Assembly: GCF_949987515.2 (NCBI RefSeq)
Contig: NC_082687.1
Span: 23,110,148-23,174,147, forward strand
Origin: Delphinus delphis
Taxonomy: Eukaryota > Chordata > Mammalia > Artiodactyla > Delphinidae
DNA length: 64,000 nucleotides
Direction of reading: 5' to 3'
Shown: piece after piece, positions 1 to 10,627 of the stretch
Position numbering within the stretch: position 1 is the stretch's first letter
How the letters are laid out: each line of letters opens with the position of its first letter
Position numbers and translations under genes: made by a program
The notes under the pieces: generated by a model
The model's input: the letters and a program-made list of their open reading frames with translations, nothing else
Told to the model about the DNA's origin: nothing
Database searches by the model: none

Positions 1-159
1 TTTGCTCCTGTAAAAACACTAACTAACCCATTAAGAACTTTCCCCTATTAATAAATAAGTACTTTTTCCCTCCATTAGGGAGACCAAAAAAAAGTCAATT
101 TAATCAACTTATTCTTCTCTCTACTCCCCTAATTTATCTCCATTTAATTTTCACAAGCT

Positions 160-290
160 CACAATAACTCACTTAGGCATTACTATTATCCCCGTCAATA
201 AATGAGAAATTGAGGCATAAGAGACTAGAAGGCTTGTTCAGGATCACTCAGATGTCAGGTAGAAGTGCTATGATTTGACTCTGGAGCCTA
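160..290 (-). repeat. MIR SINE fragment
   Basis: The segment shows the reverse-complement MIR core: an 'aatgagaaattgaggca' block, then 'actcagatgtcaggtagaag' and a closing 'tgactctggagcc'. These correspond to the usual MIR core written on the minus strand. It is an ancient, strongly diverged mammalian SINE with no target duplication left. Boundaries are approximate. Confidence 0.7.
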
Positions 291-824
291 AGGCATGGAA
301 GGAGATGTGGATGACAAGATAGAGGAGATTATCTTGAGAAATGCGATTGATTGGGGTAAGGGTAAGAGCAACTCCTACATGGCTAGGGTGACCAGGTAAA
401 TAATGGTTCTTCCAATGATCTATAGGAAAAAGAGGTTTAGCGTACAAGTTTATAAGATCAATTTTGGATGTAAGTATGAGGTGCCTGCGGGAATGAATTT
501 TGAAGCTCAGAATGGTGCCCTGGGCTGGAGATATAAATGTGGAGCTTAAAAGTAGTTAGGTAGAATCCAAAATCCTAGAGGGCAATACGTTCACCCACAA
601 AGAGTTCCCTACATTTGGCATAGAAAAAAAAGAAAAAAAACTGGTTATCTACGAAAGAGGAGTTTTAATGGAATGAGAGATTGAATGAAAGATTGTTACA
701 GGTCAAAGAGTGAATGGTTAGTGAGAAAGCAGAAATGGTGATAGTGATCTACTCTTCTGAGAAATGGTTATTTGCACAGAAGAAGGAAGTGATTGAACAC
801 TATCTGGAAGTCACAGGAGCTATT
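291..824. other. No recognised feature
   Basis: AT-rich single-copy-looking DNA with a short A-rich run near 625-640. I see no long open frame, splice-flanked exon or repeat family that I can name. Confidence 0.5.
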
Positions 825-839
825 AAAAGTTTCTTTGCT

Positions 840-1042
840 GGGCTTCCCTGGTGGCGCAGTGGTGGAGGGTCCGCCTGCCAATGCGGGGGACACGGGTTCG
901 TGCCCCGGTCCGGGAAGATCCCACATGCCGCAGAGTGGCTGGGCCCGTGAGCCATGGCCGCTGGGCCTGCGCGTCCGGAGCCTGTGCTCCGCAACGGGAG
1001 AAGCCACAGCGGTGAGAGGCCCGCGTACCGCAAAAAAAAAAA
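840..1042 (+). mobile_element. Short CHR-1-type SINE (young, deleted form)
   Basis: This cetacean tRNA-derived SINE starts with the 'ggcttccctggtggcgcag' head. It contains a pol III A-box-like 'tggcgcagtggt' and a B-box-like 'ggttcgtgcccc', and ends in a pure A tail. A perfect 15-bp target duplication 'aaaagtttctttgct' lies at 825-839 and 1043-1057, so integration was L1-mediated and recent. Compared with long CHR-1 copies in this window it lacks the middle 'acaactactgagcc' repeats and the 3' third. CpG-rich and hardly decayed. Confidence 0.93.
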
Positions 1043-1057
1043 AAAAGTTTCTTTGCT

Positions 1058-1390
1058 AATCATCTACTTGTGACGCCTTCTAAAATTGACCTTCCTAGAA
1101 ACATAGCTCTGAAAGTCTCACGTCCCAGGAAAGACCTTCCTGGAGATGGTTAGCCATCTTCTGACTTCCCAGGAACCCTCCTGAAACAGCCCTCCTTAGA
1201 AAACATTCCATGTTATGGCCTCTCCCACACCATCAGGGTCCTAAGGTCCTGCTCATTGAGGAAAGTTAATCTGTATTGGATGGATGCTAATGGCTACAGT
1301 GTTATTAGGTAACTTTTGTGTTATAAAGCAAGCCCTCTTGGGAATTCATGTTTTATTTTAAAGCAACATTTCACAAAGTTTGCTTTCTTG
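1058..1390. other. No recognised feature
   Basis: Unique-looking sequence with no convincing open frame or repeat signature. Confidence 0.45.
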
Positions 1391-1394
1391 AAAC

Positions 1395-1625
1395 CTAGCC
1401 TCTGGATGCAGTGAGTATTACATTAAAAAATACTAAAGTAGGAAAGGTTCCACGGTCAACGAATTTTAGGAAATGCTGGGTTAAACAGAGTTAAACAGGT
1501 TTCTTTACAGCAGGATTTTCAGAGACTAATATTCTAATGTGCGTCATAAAACTACAGGAGGGAGATATAAAATTCAGCATTTTCCAAAATTACCTGATTA
1601 TAAGACTTTTTAAAAGTGTTATCAC
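1395..1625 (+). repeat. Probable ancient DNA-transposon (MER-type) fragment
   Basis: The stretch with 'ggttccacggtcaacgaa', 'gctgggttaaacagagtt', 'acaggtttctttacagcagg' and 'ctaatgtgcgtcataaaact' resembles a mammalian MER-class non-autonomous DNA element that I recognise only by its typical wording. I cannot name the family. Boundaries and orientation are rough. Confidence 0.4.
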
Positions 1626-1730
1626 ATGGATCAGAAATTTAAGAAGATGCCTTCCCATAGGGCCAATGCTAGTGGAGGTTATTTCAGGCAATGTGACTGA
1701 CTGATCACAGATCAAAATCAACACCGTTTT

Positions 1731-1936
1731 GGTTTTTTTTTTTTGCGGTACGCGGGCCTCTCACTGATGTGGCCTCTCCCGCCGCGGAGCACAGGCTCTG
1801 GACGCGCAGGCCCAGCGGCCGTGGCCCACGGGCCCAGCCGCTCCGCGGCATGTGGGATCCTCCCAGACCGGGGCAGGAACCCGCGTCCCCTGCATCGGCA
1901 GGCGGACTCCCAACCACTGCGCCACCAGGGAAGCCC
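1731..1936 (-). mobile_element. Short CHR-1-type SINE (young, deleted form)
   Basis: Reverse orientation: T tract, then 'gcggtacgcgggcctctcac', ending in 'ccaccagggaagccc'. Target duplication 'tcaacaccgtttt' (1718-1730) and 'tcaacaccatttt' (1937-1949) with one mismatch, so it is slightly older than the copy at 840. Same internally deleted structure. Confidence 0.92.
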
Positions 1937-1949
1937 TCAACACCATTTT

Positions 1950-2829
1950 AATTGTACCAAGTACCATCCCATGTTTGCTTCAGTTCACCCCACTTTTAGC
2001 ACTCTCTTCACATGATGACATTAATTCGGGCACAGTCCCTTTTATAATGGGGATGGACCCTTGCTTGAAGGTTTAAATATTTGCTTTCCCTTTTGATGAA
2101 CTAAATTCTATGGACTCCATAATAAAACTGGGATTAGGGCATATAGTACATTTCATTTCACAGCCCTGTGTGACTGACTACACGTGAAATAAATCTGGTG
2201 AATTAACTTGTTGATCGTTGATATTATTTCCCTGCCTTCCTTTTTTCTTTTCTTTTATAGCTTGTAAGCTCAGTTGTTACCAGGAAAATCAATAAACAAG
2301 CTTTCAAGGAAATTTACACCTAGGGAGAAGAAAGGCCCTTTTGCCTGGAAGTTATTCTTTTTCTTTTCTAAGGGAGTAATATCCACTCCACAGCCAGAGT
2401 TCACTTTCAAGTCAACAGAAGCCCAGTGTGCTCATGAGGACTCTCTGCTGGGAGAATGGGGCCCCCAAGTATTTTCAGAGGGACAGCATTTGTAACGGGG
2501 ATAACGTCTGTGAATTGAATTTTTCTGAAAGTCAGGCAGGACTAAAGAAAGGGAACTAATGTAGCCAAGAAAATAAACCATTATCCACATGTCCAGGGCC
2601 TAGAAAAGAATGCAGGAAAGGCTACAAAAGACAGCCTTTTCATGTGAATGTAAATGAAACATAACTCTATTAACTAGAGCAGAGATTCTCATCTCTGTCC
2701 TCTCCTGGAGCTCATACCGAGGAGACAGAGACCACATCCTTTAGAGTTCTGCTCTGGGTCAAAAGATTTTTGTCACTGCATGCCAGTGTTTAAAGGAGCT
2801 AGCCTTGGACCACATGTGGCAAATTAGAG
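1950..2829. other. No recognised feature
   Basis: Unique-looking AT-rich DNA. Short open frames occur but have no domain, no splice support and no codon character that sets them apart from chance. Confidence 0.45.
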
Positions 2830-3046
2830 CAGCACCATTCAAAAGAACATCGTAAGATGGTGGAAATGTTCTACAACTTTGCACTGTTTAGTATGATGGC
2901 CAGTAGTTACATATAAATGCTGAGCACTTGAAATGTAGCTAGTGTCGTTAAAGAACTGAATTGCCAATTTTATTTAACTTTAATGAATTCAAATATAAAT
3001 AAGCTCATATGCCTCGTGGCCACCATATTTAACAGCATAGGGCTAG
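2830..3046 (+). mobile_element. MER5A-like hAT MITE (copy A)
   Basis: A non-autonomous hAT-Charlie element. The body contains 'ggtggaaatgttctacaac', 'gagcacttgaaatgtagcta' and 'taaagaactgaattgccaat'. The ends 'cagcaccattcaaaag' and the inverted partner 'aacagcatagggctag' match degenerate MER5A terminal inverted repeats. The portion from 2838 onward was later copied to 6291. Old, shared by placental mammals. Confidence 0.75.
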
Positions 3047-3450
3047 AAAATGGAAGTGTGAATTCATCAAGTCAGGATTCCCAGCCTTTTAATAGGGGCA
3101 TAGAGCAATATGCATATCCCAACGCATGTTCCCCAACCATTTCCATCCCTGCAAAGCTACATCACAAAGCCAATGGGGGTCAGGGGAGGAGTGCGGAACA
3201 AGCGTTGAAAAAAAATGTCCACAACTACTTGGCAAATTGAAGTAAGTTTAAGTAAAGGCACGGGTCAAAGTGGAATGGCAGTCACTGGGTGGGAGCAGGG
3301 TCTGACATATGTTTAGTAAATAAAGGGAGTCCTGAAGAGGAGCTACAGGGTAAGAATGTAATGACAGTGTTGCAGTTGTCTATGGCTGCGTAACAAATTA
3401 CCCCAAAATTTAGTCACTTAAATCTATGACATTTGTTTTGCTCATGAATC
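2838..3450 (+). repeat. Dispersed 613-bp duplication, source copy A
   Basis: This block reappears in the same orientation at 6291-6903 with a constant offset of 3453 and no indels. I count five substitutions by eye (cg/ca near 2851, t/c near 2890, g/c near 3124, a/g near 3173, g/a near 3386). It spans most of a MER5A element, a unique middle and the start of an LTR-like repeat. That the copied block crosses unrelated repeats shows segment duplication, not transposition. Confidence 0.95.
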
Positions 3451-3890
3451 TGCAACAACTTGGGCAGGACCCATGGAGGGAAGAGTGCATCTCTGTCCCA
3501 CTCATCATCACCTGAGTTGTCCCAAGGCTGGGAGCTGGGATCATCTGGACTTGTTTACTTGGATGATGCTGGCCTTTGGCTCTTAGGCTATCAGCCAAAA
3601 CACCTTACAAATGGCTATTCCATGAGGTGTGTCTCACAACATGGTGACTGGGCTCCGAGGGAAAGTGTCTAGAAAGAAAGAAAGTCAGGAGGATTCTGTA
3701 AACTCTTTATGACCTCACTTTGAAAGTCCCATAGCATCACTTTGGCAGTACTGCTCTGCTCATTAGAACAGACATGAATCCACTCAGGTTCAAAAGAAGG
3801 GAGAATAGTCTTCACTTCTTGGTGTGGAGTGCCAAGGAGGTTCAGGAGGAACACGTGGATTAGAAATATTGCTGTAGCCATTTGCAAAAT
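3368..3890 (-). repeat. Ancient LTR/MER-type interspersed repeat, family unassigned
   Basis: The start 'ggctgcgtaacaaattaccc' and 'tttagtcacttaaa', a middle with 'gtctcacaacatggtgactg', and an end with 'ggaggaacacgtggattaga' follow the wording of a very common mammalian LTR-like repeat (the 'cataacaaattacc..aaacttag..cttaaaa' type). I cannot assign the subfamily from memory. Only its first part is present in the duplicated copy at 6828-6903. Strand is uncertain. Confidence 0.5.
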
Positions 3891-4940
3891 AATCCATCAC
3901 TGTTAGATAACATAGTTCAGGCTTCCCATGATAGAAACCTTAGTCAAACCAAACTAATAACAAAATAGAAATTGATTGTTTTAAGAAACCAGTAAGCTTA
4001 AAGTTTCAAGTATGGCTGGATCCAGTGGCTCAAATGATATAATTGCAACTTTCTCATACTTGTTCATTCATTCTATGTTTCTTGTCTCTTTCTTGTGTCT
4101 GTCTGTCTGTTGGTCTCTCTCTCTTTCCCCACCCCCAACTTCCCATTATCCTCTCCAATTGGCAGAACAAAAGATTACTGGCAACTCTAAGTCAATATCC
4201 TGATAATTTTTGATCCTAAAGGAAGAATCTTTCTCTTGTATAACAAGTTCATGGAAGAAGAGTGATTAATTTTGTTCAGGTCAGAAACCCACCCCCTGTC
4301 CAGTCACTGGGTCCTGGGAAATAACGTTCCATAATAGGTCAGGTGAAGGTCCCCAGTCCACCCTAGCCATAAGTTATTTAACCTCAACGCATTTCAGTTT
4401 TCTCAAGTGTAGAATAAAGATTCTGGTAAATTGACTGTAAAAATGACCCTAAGTCTCTACTCTTCTGTATCCAACCAATTGCAGTGTGACTTTGTAACTC
4501 CTTTCATCCAATGGCAGTCTATTTTCCCATCCCTTCATTCGAAGCTAGACTTGAGATTTGCTTGGCCAACAGAATGTGGTTGAAATGGCCCTGGGCTAGT
4601 TCTGACTCTAGCATTTCTGCTCTTTTTCTTTCCGAGCTCTGATACCACCATGAGGACAAGCTCAGTTTAACTGTTGGGGGAACAGAGATTCCACAGAGCA
4701 AAGCCAAATCAGCCTAGTTGTCCCAGCCAAAATCACAGACACATGAGAGAATTCAGCCCAGATCAGCAAGACAAGCCCACAGCTGACTTTTCCAGCTGCC
4801 TGCAGAGACATGAGCAAAGCCACTAAGACCAGGGTAAACCACCCATATAATCTGCACACCTGTGCCAATGAGTTTGGCTCACTGGGTGTTTGTTCCACAG
4901 TATTAATGACAAAACTGAAACAGATATAGTAGGCCCTAAT
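3891..4940. other. No recognised feature; includes donor of a 25-bp micro-segment
   Basis: Mostly unique-looking sequence with a short TC-rich tract near 4090-4130. Positions 4585-4609 recur exactly at 6925-6949 inside the mosaic insertion, so this stretch served as a template. Confidence 0.5.
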
Positions 4941-4944
4941 GCTT

Positions 4945-5010
4945 GGTACTGTGTTTAGAACAGTCTCTGGCATCAAATAAGCAGTCAATAAATATTTGCT
5001 ATTATTATTA
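4945..5010 (+). repeat. L2/MIR 3'-end-like fragment
   Basis: 'gaacagtctctggcatcaaa' followed by 'gcagtcaataaatatttgct' and TTA repeats is the typical 3' end shared by MIR and L2 ('cagtgcctggcacatagtag..caataaatgttt'). A short, old remnant. Confidence 0.5.
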
Positions 5011-6006
5011 CCCATGACAGCACCACACAGAATGTGTTTCCCAGCTTCCTGAAGAAAATGAGATGTCTCCCACAAGTGTCGTGAGAGCCAATACAGAACA
5101 CTGATCTATCAAGTTTTTTGCAATTTTAATAAATTAGTAAGAAAAGTATCAAAAGCTAAGCATATTCTAATAATGGAAAGTAAGATATTTATTGCCAATG
5201 TAGTAAAAGTACATGATCTCCAAAGCCCTTCACATGTCCTTACAAACATCTAATATCTGACCTATGCACAGCTAACATATCACCAATATCACCAATTAGA
5301 TCAAATATCAAACTTCTCCTAGGAAAAAACAGACAGTAACATTTTTATCACATGATTAACTGTCGTTAATGATATTTATATTGCGTCAAAAGTTGGGACA
5401 AGAGTAATTTTATCTGCCCTAGTATTTTCAGACATAATAGTTTTATGTCTGATGCTATTTTCAACTGCAGACTTTAAAGGAATACATGCATTGGTTCCAA
5501 GAAAACATGATTATCCACCTTACCTTTACAAAAACTGGAGAAGCACATGACTGAGGTTCAACTCCCTGATCACTGTATGCATATGGTGTGTGTGTGGGGA
5601 GCTGGGGTTTGCTTCACGGCTACTCTTCTCTGTCTACCCTCTCTCTCTCTCTCAGATAAGGCATTCACCCACTTAAACAGCTTCGGGAAAATTCCATTAG
5701 TTTCCAAACTCACGCTGTAACTTCTCTTTTGAACTCAACTCCACATTTCCATTTCTGTTTGACTTTTGTATTTGGATGTTCTGCCACCTCCTCATCCTCA
5801 AAAAATGTGAATTCATTGCCTCTCTGGTCATCACCCAGCAAACACGTGTATGGTGTTATGTGATCACACAAGGGAAAGAAATCTCCTAATTCAGTTCCTT
5901 ACACATCACAAAAGCAGGCTGAGTGATAACTCTCACCAATCCTGTTATGACTCCTGTTCTCCAGTTGTGTCTTCATACCCTAGGTATGGCTGTGGCAAGT
6001 AGTATT
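5011..6006. other. No recognised feature; includes donor of a 25-bp micro-segment
   Basis: AT-rich unique-looking DNA with short TG and CT runs near 5585 and 5640. Positions 5148-5172 recur exactly at 6901-6925. Confidence 0.5.
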
Positions 6007-6016
6007 AGCCTACTTT

Positions 6017-6230
6017 TTTTTTTTTTTTTTTTTTTTTGCGGTACACGGGCCTCTCACTGTTGTGGCTTCTCCCGTTGCGGAGCACAGGCTCCGGACGCAC
6101 AGGATCAGCGGCCATGGCTCACGGGCGCAGCCGCCCTGCGGCATGTGGGATCTTCCCGGACTGGGGCACGAACCCGTGTCCCCTGCATCGGCAGGCGGAC
6201 TCTCCACCACTGCGCCACCAGGGAAGCCCT
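6017..6230 (-). mobile_element. Short CHR-1-type SINE (young, deleted form)
   Basis: A long T tract is followed by 'gcggtacacgggcctctcac' and ends at 'ccaccagggaagccc'. Flanks 'agcctacttt' (6007-6016) and 'atcctacttt' (6231-6240) form a target duplication with one mismatch. It lies 60 bp left of the dispersed duplication copy but its own target duplication encloses it, so the two events are separate. Confidence 0.92.
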
Positions 6231-6265
6231 ATCCTACTTTATTGAAGAGGAAAATAATACACCCA

Positions 6266-6292
6266 GTTGTATAGATAGTTGTATAGATAGTT
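6266..6292. repeat. 12-bp tandem duplication
   Basis: 'gttgtatagata' occurs twice head-to-tail (6266-6277, 6278-6289) and a partial third unit runs into the left breakpoint of the mosaic insertion at 6290/6291. Confidence 0.9.
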
Positions 6293-6499
6293 CAAAAGAA
6301 CATCATAAGATGGTGGAAATGTTCTACAACTTTGCACTGTTCAGTATGATGGCCAGTAGTTACATATAAATGCTGAGCACTTGAAATGTAGCTAGTGTCG
6401 TTAAAGAACTGAATTGCCAATTTTATTTAACTTTAATGAATTCAAATATAAATAAGCTCATATGCCTCGTGGCCACCATATTTAACAGCATAGGGCTAG
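6291..6499 (+). mobile_element. MER5A-like hAT MITE (copy B, left end lost)
   Basis: The same element as at 2830 but starting eight bases inside its left end. It arrived by segment duplication, not by transposition. Confidence 0.72.
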
Positions 6500-6994
6500 A
6501 AAATGGAAGTGTGAATTCATCAAGTCAGGATTCCCAGCCTTTTAATAGGGGCATAGAGCAATATGCATATCCCAACCCATGTTCCCCAACCATTTCCATC
6601 CCTGCAAAGCTACATCACAAAGCCAGTGGGGGTCAGGGGAGGAGTGCGGAACAAGCGTTGAAAAAAAATGTCCACAACTACTTGGCAAATTGAAGTAAGT
6701 TTAAGTAAAGGCACGGGTCAAAGTGGAATGGCAGTCACTGGGTGGGAGCAGGGTCTGACATATGTTTAGTAAATAAAGGGAGTCCTGAAGAGGAGCTACA
6801 GGGTAAGAATGTAATGACAGTGTTGCAGTTGTCTATGGCTGCATAACAAATTACCCCAAAATTTAGTCACTTAAATCTATGACATTTGTTTTGCTCATGA
6901 ATCAAAAGCTAAGCATATTCTAATATGGCCCTGGGCTAGTTCTGACTCTTGGGGAAAATCCAGCAGATTATTCTGAATCTTCCTGGTAATGTGA
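6291..6994 (+). repeat. Mosaic templated insertion (copy B plus four micro-segments)
   Basis: The first 613 bp (6291-6903) copy 2838-3450. The rest is assembled from other nearby places, all in the same orientation: 6901-6925 equals 5148-5172; 6925-6949 equals 4585-4609; 6947-6960 equals 8358-8371; 6955-6994 equals 8798-8837 with one mismatch. Neighbouring pieces overlap by 'atc', 'a', 'tct' and 'aaaatc', which are junction microhomologies. The insertion lacks a poly-A tail and target duplication, so retrotransposition does not explain it. Serial template switching during replication (FoSTeS/MMBIR type) does. Confidence 0.88.
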
Positions 6995-7129
6995 CACATA
7001 TAAAAGTATTGGTGGGTGGGCAGGTAGAGCTGCAAATACACACCGAGGAGATTAATAATCACTGTATGAAGAAGGATAAGAGTTGAGGCTAAATTTTATG
7101 GAAGTCAATTTTGATACTGACTTGATAGA
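6995..7129. other. Right flank of the mosaic insertion
   Basis: From 'cacatataaaagtattgg' on I find no second copy in the window; this is taken to be the original locus resuming. Confidence 0.45.
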
Positions 7130-7350
7130 ATTAATAGTAGCTAACATATATTAAGTACTTACTATGTGCCAGTAACTATTACAAGTTAATATTAATATGC
7201 TAAGTTAATATTAACATTAACTCAATTATTTATGTATTTTTCTTGAACAGTTTTGTACAATAAACCAATATGAGATCCCCTGGGTTAAACAGCCTGCATT
7301 AGGTCAGGAGCAATAAGCTAATAAATCAGCAATCTGGAATTTGAATGCAG
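7130..7350 (-). repeat. MIR SINE, diverged
   Basis: 'gctaacatatattaagtact', 'tactatgtgccagtaacta' and a later 'aatttgaatgcagaccatct' follow the minus-strand MIR pattern. The middle is AT-expanded. Boundaries approximate. Confidence 0.6.
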
Positions 7351-7785
7351 ACCATCTGGCTCCTGAGAAGTGTCCCTACCACACTCTGCTTTCTGAAATG
7401 AAGAATAAGAAGTTGGGGAGGGGAGAAAAAAGTAACAGCAAATGCAAAGTCAACAAGGTAGAAATAAGTCAGTCATACACAGGCGTGGGACTCAACCAGT
7501 TTGTACGGGCTACGAAGCCACAGCTGGGTGAGGAATTGGGTGGAAATGAGGTTGGGAGGATTTGAGATGCAGCAGCAGAGAAGTGGTCTTTGAACGTCAG
7601 GCTGAGCTGTTTGGACTTCTGGAACCACCCAAAGGGAACCTGACCCTCTGTCTGCTTTAACTTAATCCGTGTCAACACGCAGGCAAAAGAACAGGTTGAA
7701 GAGAAGGCATTGGTGCATATGGAAGTGGGAGTTAGTTTCTTGACGTGGAGCTAAAACACTTTGAAACTGGCAGCAACTCTCACTC
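7351..7785. other. No recognised feature
   Basis: Unique-looking sequence; short overlapping frames on both strands have no recognisable product. Confidence 0.45.
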
Positions 7786-7798
7786 AAAAGACTTCACA

Positions 7799-8007
7799 GG
7801 CTTCCCTGGTGGCGCAGTGGTTGAGAGTCCGCCTGCCGATGCAGGGGACATGGGTTCGTGCCCCGGTCCGGGAAGATCCCACATGCCGCGGAGCGGCTGG
7901 GCCCGTGAGCCATGACCGCTGAGCCTGCGCGTCCGGAGTCTGTGCTCCGCAACGGGAGAGGCCACAGCAGTGAGAGGCCCGCGTACCGCAAAAAAAAAAA
8001 AAAAAAA
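7799..8007 (+). mobile_element. Short CHR-1-type SINE (young, deleted form)
   Basis: Complete head, A/B boxes and a pure A tail of about 20 bases or more. Perfect 13-bp target duplication 'aaaagacttcaca' at 7786-7798 and 8008-8020. Among the youngest-looking insertions in the window. Confidence 0.94.
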
Positions 8008-8020
8008 AAAAGACTTCACA

Positions 8021-10617
8021 TACATCTGTGTCATTGAACTATCTGCAAATGATGAAGAGAGGGACAGACTGAAGACAGATGCCCTGGTCCCATCCCAGTC
8101 CTGACCCCCTTCTGGAGGGTTAAGTTCTGGAAGCACAGGAGGGACTGTTATACTCAAGCAAGCTGTGTGCTTCCGCACCAGGTTCAATGCTGAGAGTGCC
8201 TTAACTGAACATCTGGCTAATAATGTACCTTCCATGTATTAATGGCACTCTCTGCACCTGCTCCATCTGAGGAAATTACATGGGTCAAGTAACGGCAGCA
8301 TGATTTCAAATGTTTGCCTCATCACCTACAAACATAATCAAAGAATAACAACCACAGTCTTGGGGAAAATCTTGGTTAAGTCTTTTTCACTAGCAGTTCT
8401 AAAACGGAAAGGCAGAAAATAAGAAACTTGCTGATAATCTCGTAAACCAATAATTCTCAAATATAACAAGTTCAATGTGAAAGGAATTATTTCCTTAGCC
8501 CCCTCCCCGAACCAACTAACACAATTTTTTGAAAATCTTAAAAGTGATAAGGGTGTAACATCTACAATTAGTATATTCCTTGGTAAAACTGGTTTCAGGA
8601 AAGGAAATGTTTCCACAATTCTCTTTTCCAACTTTTGCTAAGGTATTTTTTTAAATGCATTGAAAGCAAAATTTTTCCAGAAGAGTTGTTCCAAATGGGA
8701 ACCTTTCTTCATACCTTTTTCATAACCATTTAAAAATCTGCTTGGTGCTTAGTCAACTCCTAACTAATCACCTAAGACTGAGTTTCAACTGATAACTAAA
8801 ATCCAGCAGATCATTCTGAATCTTCCTGGTAATGTGAGTCAGATTTGACCAAATATTAACTGCATTATTTAAAATAACATTACTAGTATCTATTGAACAT
8901 TGACCAATACTATGATTTTTTATTAATTTCTGGGAAAAAAAAGCATTTGCTATACTTTTACCTGCCATTTTAAGGACTCGACAATTACATGTATTATATG
9001 TCATGAAAAATCACATTCTTTTCGTATTTCTACACTGTTTTCTTTGTCAACTGGTGAGCAAACACCCATAATACTCTTTGGCATCTATCAAAATGTTCTG
9101 AGTATCTTGTGACAAGAGAGCACAGATCCAGGAAAGTTTAGACATTACTAAGGAAACAGTGCACAGATGTAGATGCTGAAAAATTAATACCACCCCATCT
9201 TCTGATAGGCTGTAGCTCCCAAAATGCTTCTACAGAAACAGAATGAAACAAGCCCAAAGCACAAATATTCGTGCCATCGCAGCATAAATGAATCATAAAG
9301 CATTAAAACAGAAATTTCAAGCTTTGGCATCAGGTCCAATTTCTGAGCAATTCCTCAGCCTTACACATATTCTTCATGTCATCTCATTGGTAGAGAGAAT
9401 ACTGGAAGTAAAAGTACCCTGTCACAAGTGAACAAAAACAAGTTGAAAAACTATTTAAATATTTTATGATGCTTGTAGTCTTCCTCTTCATATCTCAAAA
9501 AATATTTTTTTAACCTGCAAAACAGGTACTTACTATCCTCAGGTAAGATGTTCTAATGAAGTACCAATTTTATTACTAATTAAGGCCACAGGAACCCTAG
9601 GAGGCTGCTGCTGACATCTAGTGGCATAATTTTTTAAACGTTATACGCATTAAAAAGATAAATCTAGAGAGAGAAAGGGACAGACATGCATACATATCGC
9701 CTTCAAAGTCTAGTGGACAGCCCATGTTACAAATTAGTTGCCTCTGCTCACACCACTCTGCCTCCAGTGGCGTGCTTCCCCTTCCAAAGTAAGGCTACTA
9801 CCGCAAAACTGAAGAAAGGAAAACCAACACATCTGCTAAAGCCTTAAAGGAACCGTTTACCCTCACAGTCCTGTGTCTTTTACTGGGAATTGCCAGTTCC
9901 CTGAAAGCTCCAATTCCCAAAAGCGCTGTCCTGACCCTAACAGTCCTAATTTTATCTCAACTTCCCAAATAACCATAGTCTGTCCCCAGTTTCCACACCT
10001 ATTAGCATTTAGGTACTTTTAGGGTGCCAGCCTAAAGAGATTTGACTGTAGAGCTGAGCATATGTTATTTCAGACTGCATGTCCACAAACATACCTGCAC
10101 ATTCAAAATGGCCATGAAATCCCTATGCGTGAGATTCAGTAACTACTGAAAACTTAAAAATAGCTCTCAGGGACTGCTTTAACGTTTCCAACTATCCACA
10201 TGAATGATGAAATTGATATTGATGTGAAAAATGGTAAGGAGCATAGAGATAACTTCTACAAGCAAGTAAAAAGATTTTTTCTGTAGCCTCTATATGTCTG
10301 TATGTATGTGTGTCTAAGGGGTGCATATGTGTGTGTGTAAAACAAGAGAAAGACTCAAGTTCTACACATACCCCACTCCCCCTAAAGCACTTGTGAGTAC
10401 AGTAGGTAAACACTGAATTGATGAATGAGGTGGCAAATTACAATATAACTTTTTTCCCCTATTGATTCTAATGTAAGCTATGAAATAGGTAGTGTTTTAC
10501 TCTTAGGCGTCTTAGTGTCTTTGTGGAGTAGCTCAGGTTAGATTTTCCTCCCATCACATGTGCAAAGTGGTACAAAGCCAATGGGTGATCGAATTAGGCA
10601 ATGTCCCTTTGGTGAAG
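8021..10617. other. Long stretch without recognised repeats; two micro-segment donors
   Basis: Unique-looking, AT-rich, with a short TG/TATG run near 10295-10340. Positions 8358-8371 and 8798-8837 are templates for the mosaic insertion at 6947-6994. A near-consensus CTCF core lies at about 9611-9625. No exon with convincing splice signals was recognised. Confidence 0.5.
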
Positions 10618-10627
10618 GGAGTATACT

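Noticed and set aside
800..1063. Arg/Pro-rich open frames over each short SINE, on both strands
   Set aside because: They are translations of GC-rich SINE sequence and recur at every copy.
2983..3240. Two nearly identical 85-codon open frames at 2983-3240 and 6436-6693, suggesting a duplicated small gene
   Set aside because: They are the same DNA copied by the mosaic duplication. The frame starts inside a MER5A transposon, has no domain, and its sequence identity reflects recency, not protein selection.
9500..9545. Possible micro-exon between 'aaaacag' and 'cctcag|gtaaga'
   Set aside because: It would be only about 17 nt, with a weak acceptor and no frame evidence.
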